A DNA stretch of 64,000 nt from Castellaniella sp. (GTDB lineage Bacteria > Pseudomonadota > Gammaproteobacteria > Burkholderiales > Burkholderiaceae_B). The position numbers and the translations under genes are program-made. The DNA lies in assembly GCF_004321985.1 (NCBI RefSeq), contig NZ_SCQN01000048.1, positions 94,163-158,162 on the forward strand. Direction: 5' to 3'. Numbering within the stretch: position 1 is the first letter of the stretch; each line of letters begins with the position of its first letter. Shown one piece after another: positions 59,883-64,000 of this stretch. Below the pieces are notes generated by a model. It was given only the letters and a program-made list of their open reading frames with translations. It was not told the DNA's origin and searched no databases.

Positions 59883-60086
59883 TCAGGTCGGGACCTTGCG
59901 CAGCATCTCCACGCCGACTTGGCCCTGGGCGATCTCGCGCAGTGCGGTCACCGTCGGTTTATTGTGGCTCTGGATGCGGGCTTCATGACCCTGGGCCAGT
60001 TCGCGGGCGCGATATGTGGCCACCAGGGTCAGGTCGAATCGGTTGGGGACTCGCTTGAGGCAGTCTTCTACGGTAATGCGTGCCAT
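59883..60086 (-). CDS. rpoZ: RNA polymerase omega subunit
   Basis: The 67-residue protein begins [10 protein letters not shown] and has [17 protein letters not shown], the omega signature. It binds the beta' subunit and helps RNA polymerase assembly and ppGpp response. The neighbours gmk and spoT on either side confirm the assignment. Confidence 0.96.
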   Translation of the reverse strand: MARITVEDCLKRVPNRFDLTLVATYRARELAQGHEARIQSHNKPTVTALREIAQGQVGVEMLRKVPT

Positions 60087-60098
60087 GGGGTTACCTGA

Positions 60099-60755
60099 TC
60101 AGGAAACGGTTGAGATGGGCTTCCGGATGCCAAGCTGCATGAAAAGATCGGCATGTCGGATCGATTGAGCGGTATAACGCAGTCGCACAGCGGCAACGAT
60201 GTGCTGCAACTGCGTCAGCGCAGCGCTAAATTCTTGATTAATAATAACATATTCGCAATCCGAGGCATGGGCCATCTCGCCGCCCGCCGCCAGCAGCCGG
60301 CGCGCGATGACCTGGGGTGAATCCTGCCCGCGTTTTTTCAGCCGGGCTGCCAGTGCCTCGATCGACGGCGGCAGGATGAAGATGCCGACGGCTTGCGGAT
60401 AATGCTGCCGCACCTGGCGGGCGCCTTGCCAGTCGATTTCCAGGATGATGTCCTGGCCGCCCTGGACGGCCTGCGCCACTCGGTCGCGCGGTGTACCGTA
60501 GAAATTGCCGTGGACTTCCGCCCATTCCAGCATGTCGCCGCGCTCGCGCAGCGCCTGGAAGGCATCCACAGATACGAATCGATAATTGACCTGGTCGCGC
60601 TCGCCCGGACGCGGCGGACGCGTCGTGCAGGAAATCGACAGCATCAGGCTGGCGTCGTGTTCCAGCAGCGCGTTCACCAGAGTGGATTTTCCGGCCCCGC
60701 TGGGGGCTACCACCATGAAGATATTGCCGGCGTGCGGCACAGCGTCCGTGGTCAT
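60099..60755 (-). CDS. gmk: Guanylate kinase
   Basis: This 218-residue kinase phosphorylates GMP to GDP. It has the P-loop [10 protein letters not shown], the GMP-binding [11 protein letters not shown] and NYRFVS, and [11 protein letters not shown]. The start ATG at 60755 overlaps the stop of the small upstream gene by one base (TGATG), so a longer frame reaching 60830 is not needed. It begins the gmk-rpoZ-spoT segment. Confidence 0.95.
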   Translation of the reverse strand: MTTDAVPHAGNIFMVVAPSGAGKSTLVNALLEHDASLMLSISCTTRPPRPGERDQVNYRFVSVDAFQALRERGDMLEWAEVHGNFYGTPRDRVAQAVQGGQDIILEIDWQGARQVRQHYPQAVGIFILPPSIEALAARLKKRGQDSPQVIARRLLAAGGEMAHASDCEYVIINQEFSAALTQLQHIVAAVRLRYTAQSIRHADLFMQLGIRKPISTVS

Positions 60756-61087
60756 CAGGAATGGGCCTCTGGCTGGGGAGTCTGACCAAACACCGCCAGC
60801 GTCTCGGCGTAGGCCCGTAGGCCCGTGCACAGAAACACCAGCGCGTCGCCCGGGTTCAGGTTGAAGAGCACGTCCTGGACCTGCTGGGCCGCATCGTCAC
60901 TGTCATGGATGGCAGCGACGTGGACTTCGCCCGGCCCCTGGAACTGTTCAGCCGGGACCAGATCGGCGACCTGTTGCACGTCGGCGTCGCGCTGCGCCAC
61001 GTAGACCCGGAAGGGCAGGTCCTCGATCGTGATGTCGAGCACCATGCCCCGGTCCAGCAGGGCAATCAGGCGGCTATCCAATGACAT
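60755..61087 (-). CDS. Small conserved-looking protein of unknown function, coupled to gmk
   Basis: I do not recognise this 110-residue protein. It is acidic, without signal peptide or membrane helix, and shows an alternation of strands and helices ([40 protein letters not shown]), suggesting a small compact fold. Its stop overlaps the gmk start by one base, strong evidence for translation. In many proteobacteria yicC occupies the place before gmk; this gene is not YicC. ATG 61144 is an alternative, longer start. Confidence 0.55.
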   Translation of the reverse strand: MSLDSRLIALLDRGMVLDITIEDLPFRVYVAQRDADVQQVADLVPAEQFQGPGEVHVAAIHDSDDAAQQVQDVLFNLNPGDALVFLCTGLRAYAETLAVFGQTPQPEAHS

Positions 61088-61158
61088 GAGGTTCGTGGAT
61101 TTGTTCAATGCAACATTATAGACACCGCTCAGGGGGTCTTTCATCCCGGACGAGCGGC

Positions 61159-61944
61159 TTACCGGGCGATGAAATCCGCCACCACCGGTGCGTGATCCGA
61201 CGGCTTTTCCCAACCGCGCGGAATCTTGTCGATCACGCAGGCCGTGCATTGACCCGAAAGATCGGTAGACGCCAGGATGTGGTCGATGCGCACGCCCGCG
61301 TTGCGGCGGAAACTCATCTGGCGGTAATCCCACCAGCTGAAGGATTTCGGCGCCTGGTCGAACAGACGGAAGGTATCCTGCAGCCCCAGGTGCAGCAACC
61401 CGTGAAACGCATCCCGTTCGGGTTCCGATACCAGGATGGAACCCACCCAGGCCTCGGGGTCGTAGACGTCTGCATCCGTCGGGGCCACGTTGTAGTCCCC
61501 CAGGATCACCAGGTCCGGATGTTGTGTCATCTCGGCCTGCAGCCAGTCCTGCAGCGCGTTGAACCAGTCCAGCTTGTAGGCGTATTTATCGCTGCCCACC
61601 ATCTGGCCATTCGGGCAGTAGGCGCTGATCACCCGCAGCGGTGCCCCGTCCGGCCCCGGAAGTGTGGCGGCGATGATCCGTTGCTGTGGGTCGTCGTATC
61701 CCGGGATGTTGCGTTGCACCGCCTGCAGCGGCGAACGGCTCAGGATCGCCACCCCGTTGTAGGTCTTTTGCCCCGCCCAGCAGGCGTAGTAGCCGATCTG
61801 AGCCAGCGCCTCGTGGGGAAATTTCTCGTCCGGCAGCTTCAGTTCCTGCAGGCAGAGCACGTCGACCGGGTTGGCCTGCAGCCAGGCGATCACGTGTCCC
61901 AGCCGGACATTGAGGGAGTTGACGTTCCAGGTGGCGAGTTTCAT
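61159..61944 (-). CDS. xth: Exodeoxyribonuclease III
   Basis: The 261-residue enzyme is the AP endonuclease/3' exonuclease of base-excision repair. Conserved motifs are ATWNVNSLN, LQELK with the metal Glu, GDYNVAPTDADVY, and the late SDHAPVVADF with the catalytic His. It is the last recognisable core gene before the accessory segment to the right. Confidence 0.95.
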   Translation of the reverse strand: MKLATWNVNSLNVRLGHVIAWLQANPVDVLCLQELKLPDEKFPHEALAQIGYYACWAGQKTYNGVAILSRSPLQAVQRNIPGYDDPQQRIIAATLPGPDGAPLRVISAYCPNGQMVGSDKYAYKLDWFNALQDWLQAEMTQHPDLVILGDYNVAPTDADVYDPEAWVGSILVSEPERDAFHGLLHLGLQDTFRLFDQAPKSFSWWDYRQMSFRRNAGVRIDHILASTDLSGQCTACVIDKIPRGWEKPSDHAPVVADFIAR

Positions 61945-62133
61945 GACGGGGGTGGTGTTGCTTGGGTGTGGTTATGGTAGCAGCAGGGGGACTGGTTTTG
62001 ATGGGGAGCTTACGCTCCTGCACCAATAGTTCCTCAAACACAGGCGTGATTTTCGGATCGATCTGATCGTAGACCGCCGCCTTGAGCATATTGGTGTCAA
62101 CTTCGCTGGAACGTATGGATGGGCTCCTTTGAT

Positions 62134-62180
62134 GGATATTTTGTGTCGGCATACATAGTAGCCACGAACACAAAATGTCC
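62134..62180. repeat. 13-bp inverted repeat, 21-bp spacer
   Basis: GGATATTTTGTGT and ACACAAAATGTCC pair at 12 of 13 positions. A second short hairpin (CCAACA-CGC-TGTTGG, 62179-62193) followed by a T run overlaps its right edge, so the pair might act as a plus-strand terminator or be the end of a mobile element. Confidence 0.5.
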
Positions 62181-62327
62181 AACACGCTGTTGGATATTTT
62201 TTGCTTGGCGACACCATGCGCGGCACGTGGCCGCAACTCGATGCCAATTAGAGAGGATGGACGCATCTGTCATTCGATTGTCTCCAAGCCGCAGCCTCTG
62301 ATTTCTACCGAAATCCAGCGCAGCGGC

Positions 62328-62367
62328 CACATTCTTTGTGCTCTGGCACAGCAGCACAAAGAATGTG
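62328..62367. repeat. Perfect 15-bp inverted repeat
   Basis: CACATTCTTTGTGCT and AGCACAAAGAATGTG are exact reverse complements separated by 10 bp. There is no T-tract, so it is not an ordinary terminator. It could be a structured RNA, a protein site or an element end in this accessory segment. Confidence 0.65.
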
Positions 62368-62628
62368 TGAACTGCCGTGGGGACAGGAGAAATCGTCGCC
62401 GCGTCCATCTTCAAATATTGTTGATAACGGGGCAAAATCATGGAATCAACTTGTGATGCTCCTGTCATCAATACGTTGAAACAGTGGTCATCTTGCGTTT
62501 TCACAGCGTCAAATATTATGTAAACAATGCGTTAGGACACATGCTGCAATGTGACACACAGTGGTGTCATTCTCCCTTTTCACCATACCCACATGAGATT
62601 TAGAATCTGTGCTGCATTTCCTATCATC

Positions 62629-63765
62629 TCAGTAATACTGTCGAATGTAGCTATAAGCGTTCTCAAACAGCTCCCCATCCGCGTGCAGCTTGTATTTGAA
62701 GAGAGCCTTTCGTAGGGCCTTCTTGACCTCACGCTCACCGGCCTTGGTGCCTTGCCAGCCTGGGAATCGGACGAGGCGCACAATCTCGTCGATGTCCGTG
62801 ACCACGCGTTCAACCATGATGGGCGTCTCAGAAGTTTTGACCTCGTTGAATAGCTCGGTGAGCGCGGCCTTGCCGCGATCCTCGTCCTCTTCGGGCGGGA
62901 CCTCCTTCTCAGCTTGCAGGGTCTCCTTGGCGATCTCCAGCAGCTGTTTCAGAAACTCGACGCTGTTGATCTGACCGGACTCGAAGCGGTCCTTCAGCGC
63001 ATCAAGCCGTTCCGACAGCTTCTTGAATTTGGGGTGGCCGCCGTGCCCGCGCAGCCTGCGCTTGAGCTTGATCTCGATCTCCTTAGCCTCCTTTGGGTCG
63101 GGGTTCGAGAGAACGGCCTCCAGCAGGTCGGCGTCCAGCACCAGGGTGTCGAGATCGTCCCGCACGGCATCGACATGCACGTTCTGGTGGATCAGCTCGA
63201 TCGTCTTGGCGCCCAGCGAATGCCAGATCAGCTTGCCGTGGCCGCTGGACGGCTGCGCGTACTCTGGATGTTCCTTCTTGTCCGCCGCCTGCACCGACAT
63301 GACGATGTCCGTGGCCTCGGGCGGCAGCAGCTTGTCCAACTCGGCCTTGAATAGCAGACAGGATTCCCGGTCGAAGGTGACAATCTGCCCCTTAAAGCCG
63401 TTGGGCTCCACCTTGGTCTGGAAGTGCTCGACGATGTCCTCGCAGATCTTGCGGATGCGCTCGAGCGTCTTCACCAACACGGCCATCTTGGCGGCGGTCT
63501 TGGCGAGGTTATCCTTGTCCAGATCAGAGAGGCCGCCGGTCAGGTCTTTGTACGCGGCATCAAGCGCCGCCTTGTCGATGTGCAGGTCAATCAGTCTGGG
63601 CTCGAAGTGCAGCTTTAGCGTGGCCCCGTCGCGGATTGACTCCTCAAAGCCGTACCGGCTCATGTAGCCTTTCTCGTCTTCCTCGGCGCCAAAGGCATAG
63701 AAGGTGTTGCGGTCGGCACGGTTGATCGGCGTGCCAGTCAGGCCGAACAGAAACGCATTGGGCAC
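62629..63765 (-). pseudogene. hsdR: Broken type I restriction enzyme subunit hsdR
   Basis: The minus-strand frame encodes the C-terminal part of an HsdR subunit. It contains the helicase motif FGLTGTPINRADRN and the family tail GKLIWHSLGAKTIEL through to the C-terminus IRQYY. The N-terminal nuclease and first helicase motifs are absent because the gene meets transposase sequence near 63765. In addition, helicase motifs of the second RecA-like domain (TGFDAP, QAxxRxNR) are missing between EHPEYA and SSGHGK near 63255, implying an in-frame internal deletion. It cannot make an active motor. No hsdM or hsdS is in the window. Confidence 0.8.
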
Positions 63766-64000
63766 CTGATCGAGTCGTACCGCATGAGCATCGTTCGAGC
63801 CTGCGCGGTGTGCCAGCAGTGCCGCTCCGGGTGGTATCAAAAGCCTAAACCCCGCATGATGGATATGCCTCTGAAGGCCCGCATGCATGAGATCGCCAGC
63901 AGCCGGGTGCGCTATGGGTTCTGGCGCATCTTCGTCCTACTGCGCCGCGAAGGCTGGCGGGTCAATCACAAGCGTGTCTACCGCCTGTACAAGGAGGAAG
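63763..64000 (+). mobile_element. IS3-family transposase (OrfB) fragment
   Basis: The plus-strand frame from about 63763 to the window end reads as the N-terminal helix-turn-helix part of an IS3-type OrfB: YRMSIVRAC, then VRYGFWRIFVLLRREGW and NHKRVYRLYKEE. The catalytic DDE residues would lie beyond the edge. The upstream OrfA and left inverted repeat are not seen, because hsdR sequence begins directly to the left, so this copy seems truncated at its 5' side or was part of a rearrangement. The frame is open at the right edge. Confidence 0.8.

Larger units (their letters stand above)
61945..62628. other. AT-richer gap without a clear gene
   Basis: This 684-bp stretch between xth and the broken hsdR has lower GC than the core and no recognisable gene. 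A minus-strand segment around 61975-62110 translates to a protein-like stretch (EELLVQERKL within it) that runs on into xth without a proper end, so it may be a gene remnant. A 135-codon minus-strand frame at 62097-62504 spans two inverted repeats and resembles nothing I know. The rest holds inverted repeats and short hairpins, listed separately. Confidence 0.6.

Noticed and set aside
62097..62504. 135-codon minus-strand frame in the AT-richer gap
   Set aside because: It spans both large inverted repeats, resembles no known family and has no clear ribosome site; kept only as part of the gap description.

Overview
The window is a 64 kb, GC-rich, gene-dense stretch of a betaproteobacterial chromosome. 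Gene content and local orders (surE-pcm-nlpD-rlmD, gmk-rpoZ-spoT, recC-recB-recD, a BaeSR/Spy-like stress locus, many TRAP and ABC uptake systems) point to Burkholderiales, most likely an Alcaligenaceae member (Bordetella/Castellaniella-like). The taxonomic call is inference; there is no rRNA or tRNA gene here to anchor it.

Left part (1-13.9 kb) is catabolic. A 5'-truncated benzoylformate decarboxylase gene is followed by an aromatic-type aldehyde dehydrogenase and a complete TRAP transporter (dctQ-, dctM-, dctP-like), an operon that would turn phenylglyoxylate-type acids into benzoates. Convergent to it is a four-carbon acid-sugar operon (otnK-ltnD-otnC), preceded by an AEC transporter, a BenE-type benzoate transporter and a degenerate EAL-HDOD protein. 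A class V aminotransferase lies divergently from the last.

From 13.9 to 19.6 kb is an envelope-stress block: a YadG/YadH-like ABC exporter, a BaeS/BaeR-like two-component system whose start codon is only 15 bp from the exporter start, a Spy-like periplasmic chaperone, an NlpC/P60 lipoprotein and YggS. From 19.7 to 32.9 kb one long plus-strand run holds recC, recB, recD, a bifunctional NAD(P)HX repair enzyme, a HAD hydrolase and an open reading frame that joins a TadA tRNA deaminase to an LdcA-type L,D-carboxypeptidase without a stop codon.

From 32.9 to 38.7 kb an IclR regulator sits divergently from an SDR, a fumarylacetoacetate-hydrolase-family enzyme and a four-gene polar-amino-acid-type ABC importer, with an AT-rich, palindrome-bearing control region between. 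Two convergent tandem-domain universal stress proteins follow, the first behind a potentially structured RNA leader. From 40.8 to 61.9 kb the genes are mostly housekeeping: ybiT-like ABC-F, thioredoxin, purine permease, tsaD, plsY, surE-pcm-nlpD (with no rpoS in its usual place), a 3'-5' exonuclease, rlmD, argH, PII, an RluF-like pseudouridine synthase, rlmJ, a glycerophosphodiesterase, ppiD, spoT, rpoZ, gmk, a small unknown gene and xth. An 84-bp tandem repeat rich in palindromes lies between ppiD and spoT.

The right edge (62-64 kb) is a degraded accessory segment: an AT-richer 684-bp gap with strong inverted repeats, then a broken type I restriction hsdR gene that abuts an IS3-family transposase fragment running out of the window. 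I saw no tRNA, rRNA or CRISPR array. The best candidates for something undescribed are the TadA-LdcA fusion, the leader before the stress-protein gene, and the IclR/SDR/FAH/ABC locus whose substrate is not obvious.
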